A DNA stretch of 64,000 bases from Clavelina lepadiformis (GCF_947623445.1 NC_135242.1:23312001-23376000), one strand, 5' to 3'. Positions 37,501-50,703 are shown, numbered from the stretch's first letter. Program-made: numbers and translations. Notes: generated by a model not told the origin, from the sequence alone.

Positions 37501-40500
37501 TACAATATCTCGAATCCCAACTTCCATCTTCATCATCTAGTCAATCCATGGAGGATCTTGGCCAGGAAAAGAGGAAAGTGTCTGAACAATTGAAGAAAGG
37601 TGGATTCTCTTGAACTGAGGAGATATCTTGCTTTGTGACATCTCTAGTGATTCATTTATGATCTATTTTCTACATCGCAGCTTCCCATCAAATTGAAGTC
37701 ACTCGTCGAGATATGGAATCAAAGAGTGATCAAATTCACGTCCTTAAGAATGAAGTCAATCAAATTCAGGTGAGCACTGACCATAGGTCTGTAAATGCAT
37801 TTTTAATTGACCAGACCAATGCCCTGCTGTGGGCAAAATATGTATAACTGTACTTTTGTTTTATTATGTCCTATGCCAGCTTGGTCCTGGTTTCAATACA
37901 TTCAATTTTTTTGTTACTTTTACAATAAATCCTGAGCAGGAGGAAAAATTGAAGTTGACTTCAGATCTGCAGAAATGTGAACAATTGCAAGATGTTCAAA
38001 AAGGTCTTAATTCTGACCTGAAGAGGATTAAAAATCAGATAGAAGACTCTGAAAAGTCTTGGAGGACCTTGGAAGAGTAAATTGAATTCGCATTTGAACC
38101 TGAATTTGCATTCATTCATTCGTATTCGCATTTAAATGTTGAATTCGTTTGACCATATCGTAAATATTTGCAATAAAATTAAAGAATAGTCTTTAATTGG
38201 CATTGAAAAAGTCCCTCTTACAACTAGTGAAATTGTATCTTATTGATCATGATCATTACATCCATTATGCTCCCTTTTATAATGCAATGTGCTTGTTATA
38301 GCGTCGAGTAATATTTCAATGCATCTGTAGTGATGTGAGTGTTTTGGAAGCGAAGAAGAAGGAGCTTGCAAACGAGAGTGAGGAAAAAATTAACGAAATG
38401 AATCGGAGGAGGCAATTGTTGGAATCGAAACTGCGTGAACTGGAGGCAATGAACCGTGACATTGAAAAGTTTGAGGAATCCGGAATTGAAGATAAGCTCG
38501 AGGTTTGTGGAAATTCTGCCAAAGCAAAAGCGAAGTTTGTTGATTTATTTCCGGTAAATGCAATTTATATTAAATTTCTGGTTCCAGAAAAATGAAAGAA
38601 TGAGCAGAGACATCGACACAAAAATAGCTGCAGCTTCGAAAAAAGTCGAACAACTTCAGGAAAATGTCGCAAAGATTGAAAAGGATCTGGCAACTGTTGC
38701 CGTGAGTAGATGCTCAACCCCCACTGCTTATTCCTGCATTGAATTTAATGCCATAATAATGGGATTAACATGTGGATGGTGCTGTATATAAATTTTCCAA
38801 GAAAAAGACACAAAAACTCAAATAAATTCTGGAGGATTGTTTAGGATCGGCAGCGAGACTTAGAAGACAACGTTGCTCTTCGTGAGAGAGATCAAGATAT
38901 TGAAGAAGTGACGAAAGAGATTTTAGACATGGAAGGAAAACTTAATGGAATGAATGTAGATAGACTGGAAGAGTAAGTTAATGTTATGGACAATTTAAGA
39001 TCTTGGAGTTATTGTGAGATTCTTTTAAAAATCTAAGTTTTGAATCAAATTCTATTTTGTGTGTAATTTGTTTTACAGAAACTTACTTTAAGTTTATTAA
39101 TTTTGGGATTCTCAACATAGTTTAATTCTTTCAGGTTTAAATTGACCAACTTTAAATTAATGTTATTGTTGACACATTATTATCTGACTTGCCAGGGAAA
39201 GTCGTCGGTTGAACCAGGAGCATCAGAGGTTGAACAAAGATCGTGAAAGAGGAAGGGAGAGAGAGGTCCACCTGAGAGAGAATGTGGCAACGCTGCGGAG
39301 AGAATTGAACAAAGATGACTTCAAGTAAATATTTCTGGTAGTTGGTTTTTAATTCATTTATATTTTCATCATGCTCTGTACAAAGCACACGGTATTTTAC
39401 CCTTATTGTGATGACATTAGCTGTCAGCTGTCACAAACGCAACTTGTCAAGTGTCACTGTTAATTGCAACTTAAAATCGAAGTTAGAATCGTTCCATTAG
39501 CAAATACTCTACGCTAAATTTCAATGTTTGTTGTGGAAGCAAAATATTCAAGCATTAAAAGTGTTAACCCTTGTGGGTAGATGGATTACCGAAAAGCTTG
39601 CTTGAAATTTTTTTCTACATGTCCATTTCCAGCTAATGACAAATTTCTAACTTTATGTGGATAATTATCCCAACCTTATTCGTACAATATGTTGCGACTT
39701 GCGACGTTATTTTTTTGCAAAAATGAAATGTAGTGAACGATGTTGCACAACATAAACTTATTTATGAAAAGATGATTTAATTTACATGATGTCTATAATT
39801 TTAACAAGGTACGCTGATGACCGTTACAAGGAATCGTTGATTAAATGTACGACCCTTGACCTCGCCAGCGACGACTTGGGAAAGTATTACAAGGCTCTCG
39901 ATCGAGCTGTCATGAGATTCCACCAAATTAAAATGGATGAAATTAATAAGATCATAAAAAATCTCTGGCAGGAAACTTATCGAGGAAAAGGTGTTTTCTT
40001 TTGATTGTTTTTTGAAGTATCATAATTAATCATTTTGAAATGAAAATTTTGTTTGATTTTCTGGTTAATATGGTCTACCGAGATTAGTCATGATCTGTTG
40101 GGTACACTAAACTTTCTTTCATGGCAAGTTGGCAATCTGATTTGTTTTCTCAGAATTACAATATTTGTACGAATGCTGGCCTTATCTATTTATTTTTGCT
40201 AAAGTTTGTGACGTTGCATTGTAGACATCGAGTACATCCAGATATGCAGCGATGAAGACACCGGTGCAAGCAATCGACGGACTTTCAATTATCGTGTTGT
40301 CATGTATTTCGGAGGTGTTGGAATGGACATGAGGGGGCGCTGTAGTGCGGGACAAAAGGTTAATTTAGTTAATGGATATTACTTGGAACGACGTTTACTT
40401 ATTCAATTTTTACAATCGCTTCTAAATGGTCTTTTTGTTTCTATGTTTAGGTTCTCGCGTCTTTAGTGATTAGGCTTGCTCTGGCTGAAACATTTTGTAT

Positions 40501-40843
40501 AAATTGTGGCATCTTGGCCCTTGACGAGCCCACAACCAACCTAGATCGAGACAACATTGAAAGTCTTGCCAAAGCATTAGTCAGGTGGGTTGTGACTCGA
40601 TTTATCACTGAAGTTTTTTTCTCTCATTGGGTCGAAGTGTTAGTTATTGGTGCTTTTGTTTGAAGCATCATTGAGTCACGATCTAGCCAGCGCAACTTCC
40701 AGTTGGTGGTAATCACTCACGATGAGGATTTTGTGGATCTTCTCGGAAGATCAAGTTACGTCGACCATTTCTTCAGGATCGAGAAAGATGATAGATCACG
40801 ATCCCGCATCATAAAATGCCCAATCCGGGATTTAAACTCATAA
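31590..40843 (+). CDS. RAD50: DNA double-strand break repair ATPase RAD50
   Basis: SMC-like ATPase of the MRE11-RAD50-NBS1 complex, which tethers and processes broken DNA ends in the nucleus. 28 exons: 31590-31718, 32135-32248, 32326-32447, 32588-32773, 32955-33087, 33268-33477, 33869-34025, 34101-34199, 34524-34624, 34712-34843, 34937-35017, 35139-35290, 35443-35643, 35865-36040, 36252-36373, 36659-36789, 37059-37248, 37473-37599, 37681-37769, 37940-38076, 38331-38502, 38588-38701, 38845-38972, 39196-39324, 39809-39990, 40225-40358, 40451-40584, 40666-40843. Every phase joins: 1319 aa (human 1312). Walker A GPNGAGKT at residues 36-43; zinc hook CPLC at about 694-697 (36338-36349); ABC signature RCSAGQK; Walker [13 protein letters not shown] with Asp1241/Glu1242; D-loop and ITHDED switch follow. 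Long coiled coils flank the hook. Intron 12 uses a GC donor. AATAAA is at 40936-40941. The gene looks intact and converges on SRM, 434 nt away. Confidence 0.98.
35291..35442 (+). other. GC-AG intron of RAD50
   Basis: The exon ends ...ACAAG and the intron begins GCAAGA, the consensus for the rare GC-AG class. The codon phase (AG + A gives Arg) and the match of the joined protein to vertebrate RAD50 (TTR then TK) both require this boundary; no GT in the vicinity gives an open frame. Confidence 0.85.
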
Positions 40844-41277
40844 TTATAATTCTTAGTTGAAAACACTCCACTGCCATCATTCTTCTAATTTACAACGTCT
40901 GCAATTACTTCCTGCCTACCAAGTTCTTTTCCTTAAATAAAAGTTGTTCTATAACCGGTCTTGTTGGTGAAAATTTTACAAAGCAAAAGTAAATTAAACC
41001 AAAAAAGAAGCATGGTTGTGGAAAACACGAAACAGCTCGCATAAGAGAAAAATCAAGCCAGTTGTAACTAACTGACATACGAAGAGTTCATGATGTGCTG
41101 GGCCTTATGGTGTTGAGTTATTAATCGAAGTGTTGCGAAATACAACAGAGTAGGAAGTGGTAGGGCTGCAGAATCCAGAAATTAATCACAAGTGGGACTG
41201 CTTCTGTGGCAGTGTTTTCAGGTAAAGGCATTTTTGGAAGATTGAAATACAATTGCACGATTATTTCATCACAGTGT
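40844..41277. other. Convergent 3' flanks of RAD50 and SRM
   Basis: This is a 434-bp gap between two stop codons on opposite strands. It holds the RAD50 poly(A) signal (40936-40941). No AATAAA was seen for SRM on the minus strand, so SRM may use a variant signal or overlap RAD50. Nothing else was seen. Confidence 0.6.
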
Positions 41278-43327
<2,050 letters not shown>

Positions 43328-44965
43328 GCTATTGCTTTTAAGCCTCACCTCACGAATTTGTCAAAGTTCAGGTTAAAGTTAATCACAAACTGCAACACTT
43401 TCGGTGAAATAATAAAATCGTTAACAGAAATCTTGGCTAAAACAATAGACTTGATACGTCGGTATACAAAAATTTTTTAAACACGTTACCTTCATTGAAA
43501 ACCCTGACATTGGCTAACCAAGACTACAGAATACATATTATACCACGAGCTAGGCCCACTGAGATAACAACGTGCAGTCTGCTAAGATAGGACGTGTGCT
43601 TACTGATAAAAATAAAGTTAGCATAAGGGAAGCCCCAGCTCTGAAACCAAGATTAATATAAAATGTATTTCTCTGATTACAGCTTTTAATGCTAAAAATG
43701 TTTATCTTTTAAATTTTAAATACTTACGTTTATTATCTTAATATATATATTAAACGATTCTGATTGCAATAGTGATGCAACAATCTCCATCGTACAATTA
43801 AACTATTTCTATGACGCAACCTTTGACACCGACGTCATATCCGCCGAACTGACGTTCGCCTTTTTTCTTTGTCAAAAATCGACCAACGTTTGGTGAGGTT
43901 GACATTTTAGGACAAAAGTGCAGGCTTGTACCGGTAAGTTGGCATATATGCGTCTTGCAATGGTATTTAAGTAAGTCGTCCTCCTACTGTATATATTCTG
44001 AATCAATTTTTTATTGTTATCCAGTCGCATTCGTTGATTGTTTGTGAGCTTATTTCTTGTTGTATTTTGGTATAGGCCTACACTGTAAAAAATCTTTTCT
44101 AATTATAAGTCAGTGAGACAATTGAGACTAATAGTTAGTCTTCCAACGAAAAGTATGGCTTATAGTTAGTCTCAATTGTCTCACTGACTTATAATTAGAA
44201 AAGATTTTTTACAGTGTAACAAGGTTAGCGCTATGGTCTGTCTTTTTCCTCCCCACAGTCAGCATTGCTGCATTAGCCCAATGGCGAAAAATAAAATAGA
44301 CAAATAAAACATTGCACCATACGGTACCAATTCCCTGGAAATCGAATTCAGATCATATCTAGCAGATATAGGTATATTGTGGTGACGGATGCGAATGTTT
44401 TCCTATTGTGATATCTACAGTCTGCAGGCTGCCGGTAAACCAGTTTGCGAGTATCAGAATATAGGCCTAGCCTAAGTAAATGTATGTTGTAGCAGAATAG
44501 CCTAACTCACTCGTTTTCAAACTATTTAATATTTAATTTTCTGAATTGCGTTTTATTTGTTTTTGAGCAATAGGCTAGGCTACTAATCTAGTTATAAAAA
44601 ACCAAAATTGTAAACTGCACAAAATTGCAGAAAGACAATCTCGGTAACTGGCGCTTGAGCGATGAGGAAACATCGCCAGGTTTAAGTCGTGCAAAGACTT
44701 TTCTCAGTCTGAGGATAAAAATTATCATGTTATCATATTATGCTAATTGCGGTTAAAATTGTAACTTGCGCTCCACACAGTTAACAGGTTATTGGCCAGA
44801 ATATTGAAAATATTTGGCAGGTTTGTTGATAATCTCGTGCGTGCAGGTGCCACACTTTCCTCTATGGTATAGCCTATGTTTATTCACTTGAATTGTTCTG
44901 TAGCTTTGCTGTATTAACTGATCATTGCTGTAAATTGATCACAAACTGACAATGGATAGCTTGCA
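43328..44965. other. Bidirectional intergenic region SRM / SMIM8
   Basis: This stretch separates the divergent SRM and SMIM8 starts. It contains a 136-bp palindromic MITE (44081-44216), a candidate acceptor ending TTCTGTAG at 44903, and a five-codon upstream reading frame (44952-44969). No other gene is supported. Confidence 0.55.
44081..44216. mobile_element. Palindromic TA-flanked MITE, 51-bp perfect arms
   Basis: Each arm starts CACTGTAAAAAATCTTTT and runs 51 bp without a mismatch. The loop is only about 34 bp, and TA flanks both ends (44079-44080, 44217-44218). The size, near-perfect hairpin and TA target suggest a Tc1/mariner-type MITE. It lies about 750 bp upstream of the SMIM8-GET1-ARGLU1 cluster. 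If transcribed, it would fold into a long hairpin. Confidence 0.88.
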
Positions 44966-44969
44966 ATGA
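44952..44969 (+). promoter_or_regulatory. Five-codon uORF overlapping the SMIM8 start
   Basis: ATG GAT AGC TTG CAA TGA begins 14 nt before the SMIM8 ATG, and its stop TGA overlaps that ATG (ATGA). Such an overlap can dampen translation or allow reinitiation. It would matter only if the mature 5' end lies upstream of it, for example after splicing at the candidate acceptor at 44903. Confidence 0.45.
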
Positions 44970-45265
44970 TTGAAAATATAAAAAATACAAGCTCAAACAA
45001 ACCAACAGAACCCAATCCACCTTCACCAGCACCAGGTCTTCGTGGTTTGAAAGCAACTGCTGCATTTCGTGCCTTGAACTTTGAATTGTTTGTGAGGCCG
45101 AATAAGGTTGTTATGGGACTTGGTCTGGCTGCTATTACTGGATGCGTTGCTTATATTGCTTATTTGAATGCTGTAACTGAAAACAAAACTGTCGGTGTGT
45201 ACGAAGTTTATGACGTAGAAGGTTCTGTGCAAACAACACAACGAAAGAAATCAAAGTGGGATTGA
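44966..45265 (+). CDS. SMIM8: Small integral membrane protein 8
   Basis: A 99-aa single-exon protein matching vertebrate SMIM8 (C6orf162; 97 aa), a conserved one-pass membrane protein of poorly known function. Shared landmarks in order: PGLRGLKAT, FRALN, ELFVRPNKVVM, a transmembrane helix at residues 47-68 (GLGLAAITGCVAYIAYL), YEVYDVEG, and the terminal SKWD. The length and every motif position agree with the family, so the start at 44966 is secure. Only 7 nt separate its stop from the GET1 start codon on the same strand, and no poly(A) signal lies between, so the two are probably made from one primary transcript. Confidence 0.94.
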   Translation: MIENIKNTSSNKPTEPNPPSPAPGLRGLKATAAFRALNFELFVRPNKVVMGLGLAAITGCVAYIAYLNAVTENKTVGVYEVYDVEGSVQTTQRKKSKWD

Positions 45266-45272
45266 AGGCAAA

Positions 45273-45794
45273 ATGCTAATGTTTTTCATCTTCATTTTGG
45301 TAATTTTAAGAAGTAAAATCGACAACATTGCAAGATTGTTGTCGCCGATGCTGAAATGGTATTTGTGGAGTCCAGACAAGAAATTACTAAAAATTTCATT
45401 ACAATCTGAACTAGCTTCGTTGCTTAATGAACAAAAAGATGTGCACATGATGGATGAATTTGCTAAATATTCAAAACTGCAACGAAAAATTGAAAAGGTC
45501 AAAGACAAATTGCATATGTTGAAGTCCAGCATGTCTTCCAATTATATGTCAATGTACAAGAAAATAAACTGGGTTATTATGTTGACGTGCAACATATTTT
45601 TTATTTATTTGTTGTATTATTATAGGTATGAACCAGTACTTGAGTTTCCAACAGATTTGATATACCCTCAGTTTTTAGAGAAAATTATTGCGTTTCCAAC
45701 TGGTAAAATTGGGAATGTTGGCTGTGTATTCTGGATTTTGTCTTGTCAATCAATTGTTAAATGTTTCTCTGAACTCCTGCAAGCTACCGTTTAA
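45273..45794 (+). CDS. GET1: GET1/WRB, tail-anchored protein insertion receptor subunit
   Basis: Subunit of the ER membrane receptor (GET1-CAMLG) that receives tail-anchored proteins from GET3/TRC40. A single exon encodes 173 aa (human WRB 174). It shows a short hydrophobic N-terminus (residues 1-12), a coiled coil (about 40-88) containing VHMMDEFAKYSKLQRKIEK, the most conserved stretch of the family and the GET3 contact, then TM2 (99-117), a lumenal segment with FPTDLI...IIAFPTGKIGNVG, and TM3 (147-165). The ATG at 45273 is 7 nt after the SMIM8 stop and keeps TM1; a later start would lose it. The first helix is short, so an N-terminus extended by splicing from upstream cannot be excluded. 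A second acceptor-like site (TAATTTTAAG at 45303-45312) lies inside the first codons. Confidence 0.93.
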   Translation: MLMFFIFILVILRSKIDNIARLLSPMLKWYLWSPDKKLLKISLQSELASLLNEQKDVHMMDEFAKYSKLQRKIEKVKDKLHMLKSSMSSNYMSMYKKINWVIMLTCNIFFIYLLYYYRYEPVLEFPTDLIYPQFLEKIIAFPTGKIGNVGCVFWILSCQSIVKCFSELLQATV

Positions 45795-45881
45795 TTGTGA
45801 AGATTTCCGCAAAACCCAAAGCTTACTGCTTACAAATAACTGTCTATATATATATATCTGTAGCTTATAAATTTTCAACGT

Positions 45882-45897
45882 ATTGACTTTTTTTTAG
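45882..45897 (+). promoter_or_regulatory. Strong acceptor before ARGLU1 (candidate spliced-leader site)
   Basis: The tract TTGACTTTTTTTTAG lies 103 nt after the GET1 stop and 62 nt before the ARGLU1 start, with no donor-bearing exon between. In an operon this is where a spliced leader would be joined to the downstream cistron. A conventional 5' UTR intron reaching back across GET1 is the alternative. Confidence 0.55.
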
Positions 45898-45959
45898 AAA
45901 AAGGTATTATCCAAAGCATATTTATGTTGTGTGAACAAAATACTCTGAAACATTTAATT

Positions 45960-48493
45960 ATGTCTAAATCACGAAGTCCAAGTCCTTCAGAGACAAAGAA
46001 GAAGCACAAGCATAAAAGTTGGTCGAGAGAACGTGAATATCGTCAAAGACAAGATCATTCCAGGTCAAAAGAACCAGAACGAAATCGTCATCGTTCCAGA
46101 GATCGCAGCAGCCGACATGGCAGTCGCAAGAGATCGCGATCCAGATCTGCTAGCATGGAGCGAACTGACATATTTGGTCGTGCTTATAGCAAAAGAAGCG
46201 CTCTGGAGGAAAAGAAGAGAAAAGAGGATGAAGAATTAAGAGCAGCGCTGGAAAGACAGAGAATGATGTAAGTTTTTTAAATGGAATATTTTTTTTCTCA
46301 TATGGTATCTCTACGTAACTTCTATTGATATCTACTGGTAGATTATGTTAGTATTGAAAAGATAATATTGTCAACAGTGATTAATATTAAAAGCGATAAA
46401 CATTTATTGTAGTTTGTTCATTGCAGTTTTACATGCAATGTATTGTCGCTTTAATTATGAATAAACGTTACCTTGCTGACATCGTTAAGTGAATTAACGG
46501 TCTCTTCACAGCCAAAAGAAGCAGATGGAAGAGAAAATGATTGAACAGCAAACTGCAAAGCGAGTCGAGGAGATGGTTGCCAAGCGAGTGGAAGAGGAGA
46601 TTGCTAAACGAAAAGAGGAAATAGAGAAAGAGGTGTTTTTTTGTAATAAGGATTATTATAAGCATGATGAATGCCTTTCAGCAATTTAGATTTACACTTC
46701 AGATCCACTCGTTTGTTGTGGTTTGCTGTGATATAAAAGTATTTGTAAAGCCGCCAATACTTACGGTGCTTTCACAAAATTGCAATTTGTGATTTAAATG
46801 TGATGCGAAGATCTTCATTCCATTTGGTAGGTGATGCGGCGAGTTGAAGAGCTGAAGAAGACGATGGAAAAGCAAATGCTAGAGGAGTTGGAACAGCAGC
46901 AATTGGCAGAGATAAAAGCTCGCAAGGAAAAGCAGGTAGGAGGGTTGTTTCCGTGGCTTCAGTGCTAAGTTCTTCCTGTTAAAACAAGTTAACTTTGAAG
47001 TAGGGATGTATTTGAAATGGTAAAGGTTTGCAGTTAAAGGTAAATTACAGTAAAACCGCTTGAGTATTGGTGTATAGTAGTTAACATGTTTGCAGATATT
47101 AATTTATCTACTTCTCTTTACATATCATTGACGTGAAATACTTTTCGTGCAATAAACATGCATGATCCATTAGACAGAAGTCAGCATTATATTTCCTTTT
47201 GATTTTACGGAACAAAGTTTTGATTAAAGCAGAAAGATTTGGGTCAATTTTGGGATAAAATATAAATTGTTTTTCTTGTCGGTAATAGTATGCCAATGGT
47301 CCTGTTTCAAGCAAGAAATTAATTTAAGTGCTTTGTGGAATCTGCCGGTAAGTTAATTATGTCGTCGAGCAATACTTATCGAGACTATTTTTCTTTACAA
47401 CAGAGATATTTAACTAAGGATACTACCAGACGTCCATCATTCTTTAAAGGGTCGTGTATTAGATGCCATAGTTAGTGGTATGATCTTATTTAAATGAATG
47501 AATAATGTTATCATTTTGGCAGAGCTTGCAAAATCATTACCATCAGGGTTATTGTAGTCTGACTGTTGTTGGGATTCAGACCTTCTAATATGACTGTCCA
47601 TTGTACCATAGATTTATCATTCTCTTTCAGTAGATGCTGACTAGCTTCCGTATATCTTCTGACATCCCAGCAGTCACTGTAGGCATTGTATTCACAAAAC
47701 TGTGTAATAGTTAAATGTGATGTAAATTGCTATCTTGCTACGCTACCGATCCTGTTCATCAGGCATCAAGAAGGGTGATGTAACATCTGTGGTTGGCAAG
47801 CTCCCTAACTTGTGTCTTGTATGTTAAGGAGGAGGAACGCAAAAAGCATGATGAGTTGCAGCAAATCATAGAAGAAAATGAACGAAAGATGAAAGAGGCA
47901 CAGGCAAAACTGGTATGTATGCCAAGCACTGGATCTCTTTTTGCTTATTATGTTGTTTAGAGATTATTGCAGTGATGTGTTATTCGCTAATAGGGCAATT
48001 CTCAGACACCGATGCTTGTACAGCGATCAATACATGAGTTTTATATCAGAGTTTCATATCCTTTTGATAAAGTATTTGTAACAGTAAGATAATATTGCAT
48101 TGTTACTATATATGTGTGTGTAGTCGCGTGCAGTTTCATCAATTTTTTGTATACTTTTGTAGTGTTAGTGAACACTACGCACCCCAATGCAGCTGAGGTT
48201 TTTCTCACTTGCCGCTGGCTAGTTACAAAGTGACGAACGCTACAATTCCAATCAAATAATGCAAATTTTAAATCTTGTGCACTATGCCGGTGATCTCTGA
48301 GTTAAACCCTGAAATGTTTTTATTTCACATATTTTAGGCGGAAGACAGACTAGCGATGGTTGAGGAGCAGCGACAGATGCATGAGGAGCGAATGAGGATG
48401 GAGGAAGAGAAGAGGAAGCAAAAGCGACAGGAACAGAATGTCATCCTCGGAAAGAAAAACAGCCGTCCTAAATTGTCATTTTCCTTGAAATGA
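45960..48493 (+). CDS. ARGLU1: Arginine and glutamate-rich protein 1
   Basis: Nuclear Arg/Ser-rich coactivator and splicing modulator; in vertebrates it binds Mediator subunit MED1 and affects alternative splicing. Exons: 45960-46267, 46512-46632, 46831-46935, 47829-47912, 48338-48493; in phase, 257 aa (human 273). The N-terminal third is rich in SR/RS and RD repeats, then [20 protein letters not shown] marks the switch to a long Glu/Arg coiled coil ([37 protein letters not shown]), ending with the family tail [14 protein letters not shown]. An in-frame ATG at 45924 could add 12 residues, but the start at 45960 (MSKSRSPSP) resembles the vertebrate N-terminus better. Poly(A) signals are at 48817-48822 and 48917-48922. 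It is the last member of the SMIM8-GET1-ARGLU1 cluster. Confidence 0.95.
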
Positions 48494-49222
48494 AAAAAGT
48501 CTCATGAATCGTTCGTTGCTCTGCTGCACTTGGAGTATGCTGGCCAGATGTTCTTATCCAAGATAAGATTGTTATGATCCAGTCGAGATACTGTGTTGTG
48601 GAAATTCCATACATTTGCATCCTTAGCTTGCCTTAACCACCTTTATGTCATTGTGCTGGTTTAAACGCAGTGGAAAGCCGCAGCTTATAAACTAAAGCAC
48701 ACTTCCGCCATGTCCTTCATCAATAGCTTGTTATTGTTCTGTTTTCATTTGGAGTTTCACCTCGGAGGATTGTTGCTTGTTCCTTGCATATTGTAAGTGA
48801 AAATTTTGCATCCTATAATAAAATTATAATTAGTGTATAACTAATTATGATTAGGGAATATCTGTTGTATTCGTATATTTGTTTCTATTTCTGCCTTTTT
48901 CAATTCGTTGTGATGTAATAAAACAAGTGACATGACCTGTGATTCCTAGAATATAGCCTTTATACTAAATAGTATGTTGTGCAAGCGCAAGTTCGTTTTT
49001 TGCGTCATTATCGACCAGACGTACGAAGAACATCAGCTGCCTGTGAAATGAGAAACAGCATGTTTATATCGTCATGCAACGGTAGGTTGTCGCACACATG
49101 GCTTTCACTAGTTCAGGGTGTATTGTTGAGATTGTTTCTGGTTGAACTGAAATGGATTTGACTAAGACAGGGAAGTGCGACTTTTTATTACTTGCAGTAA
49201 AGATTTTCAGGCTTCGCTAGCT
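48494..49222. other. ARGLU1 3' flank
   Basis: This stretch contains the ARGLU1 3' UTR with two AATAAA signals (48817-48822 and 48917-48922), then sequence leading to a hAT element. No other gene is supported. Confidence 0.6.
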
Positions 49223-49613
49223 TAGGGTTACCATATTTTCGTGGCCTAAAATCCGGACACTCTTTAGTGCCCACTAGCGGTTTTTAAAATGAACACATTG
49301 TCTGTCAATATGACGTCACGATAGCAATGCTTTGCCTATCCATTGTATAACCGAGTGGATTTTTGAACATAGTGTCGTGAATTCACTAGGCTTTTGGGCC
49401 ATCTCTGATTTGACCTCTGGTCAGGCATACTATATTTTTGTGCTTAAAAACGGGAAGCTTCAGAGCAACGAGCCTTATCAGACAAATGTGGTTCATATTT
49501 TACTAGGAGTATGAAACTATTTTGGATTCCTATCGTCACTCGTCAGGGACAACTAAAGTAGTAAGACACCAAGAAAAACTAAAATAATGAATTATAAAAC
49601 TTATTTTTATTTA

Positions 49614-50087
49614 TTAAACAAAACTTTTCAGAACAGCATCAATAGAATATTGCGCAAGTACGCTAGTAACAACTTTTTCTGTTTTTGTGCGGCCACTACT
49701 AAACTTCTTCGCTATATTAGAATCAGGGAAAATATTTTTAAGTAAAACAGATGTACAGTCCATGGACAAAAAGCTATGATGATGCTTAACAGCGTGAAAT
49801 GCAAGACTGCCTTCTGCGGCAGTGATTTCATCTTCGCATTTGCTTCCTGCTGTAACAAAATAATTTGTCATTTTCGTTGATGCAACAGCCCCTCTTACTG
49901 CTTTGCGATGTTTTTCCGATTCCAGATGTGTGTTTAAATCACCATTACCTTTGTGCACGACAGATATATAGGTTCCTGACGTGCAAACCAAGCATTCTGC
50001 CTCATAATCATTCCTGCCTTTTCTAAAACATGGATGTTTTTTTTGCATTTCGTTAGTGAATGCGCACTTTCGTTTAGAATTAGCCAT
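49614..50087 (-). pseudogene. hAT transposase N-terminal fragment
   Basis: A 157-aa frame starting at ATG 50087. It carries a BED-like zinc-binding module of the type found in hAT transposases: CLVCTSG ... GDLNTHLESEKHRKA gives the Cys-x2-Cys and His-x5-His pairs. Next come TNYF and AAEGSLAFHAVKHHHSF...SMDC, a block typical of this hAT subgroup, then IFPDSNIAKKFSSGRTKTE. Complete transposases continue for another 400 or more residues with the DDE core and C-terminal hAT dimerisation domain; none of that is present before the stop. Either a decayed copy or a domesticated DNA-binding fragment; the former is far more likely given its intact flanking terminal repeats. Confidence 0.85.
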
Positions 50088-50653
50088 TTGAAATAATATC
50101 TTTTTTTATTAACAATAAATACAACCCAACTAAAAATGCATAATCTAAAAAACAAAGTAGGCTAATTAGCCACCAGAATAACTGAACCAAATGGTTCCTG
50201 ACATTTTAAGTAAATCACTAGGCTTCCTCCTCTTTGACATTTTAAGTAAATCTCTGATTATATGTGCGAAATCGCCTGCTTTTATAGACTGTTGGAATGT
50301 TCTAGTAATTTTCGCAGCATGTGATCTATATCTAACCAATTCTGATTCAGCACAACGGTCAATAAGTTCAAGAAAGTTCCAAAGCTCCAGAAAGTTCTAA
50401 GTGGTAAACATCATTGATAAGGAAAACTCTCTGTTACATCATAATTCCGTACAACCTCGTAGTAAAAAAAATGCACACGGTACGAAATAACAATGTTCTG
50501 GATTGGCAGTGTGCACAGTACGATTGCAGATGCAGTAAAATGATACCAGCAAAGATAACGTCCAAGGCATTAATATCAAAGTAGTCAGTGAGATAATAGC
50601 CCATGGAACACCAAAAGACATGTACAATGTTTAAAGTTAAACATAATTTACAG

Positions 50654-50703
50654 CAGGTGTGTCCAACTCAGACACGTCGCGTGCCACGTGTTGGACACCC
50701 CTG
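50654..50703. mobile_element. 50-bp hAT micro-MITE with perfect 8-bp duplication
   Basis: The ends CAGGTGTGTCCAAC and GTTGGACACCCCTG are near-perfect inverted repeats. Both flanks are ATTTACAG (50646-50653 and 50704-50711). Only about 22 bp lie between the ends, so the element is little more than two termini. It is inserted in the larger hAT remnant. Confidence 0.9.
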
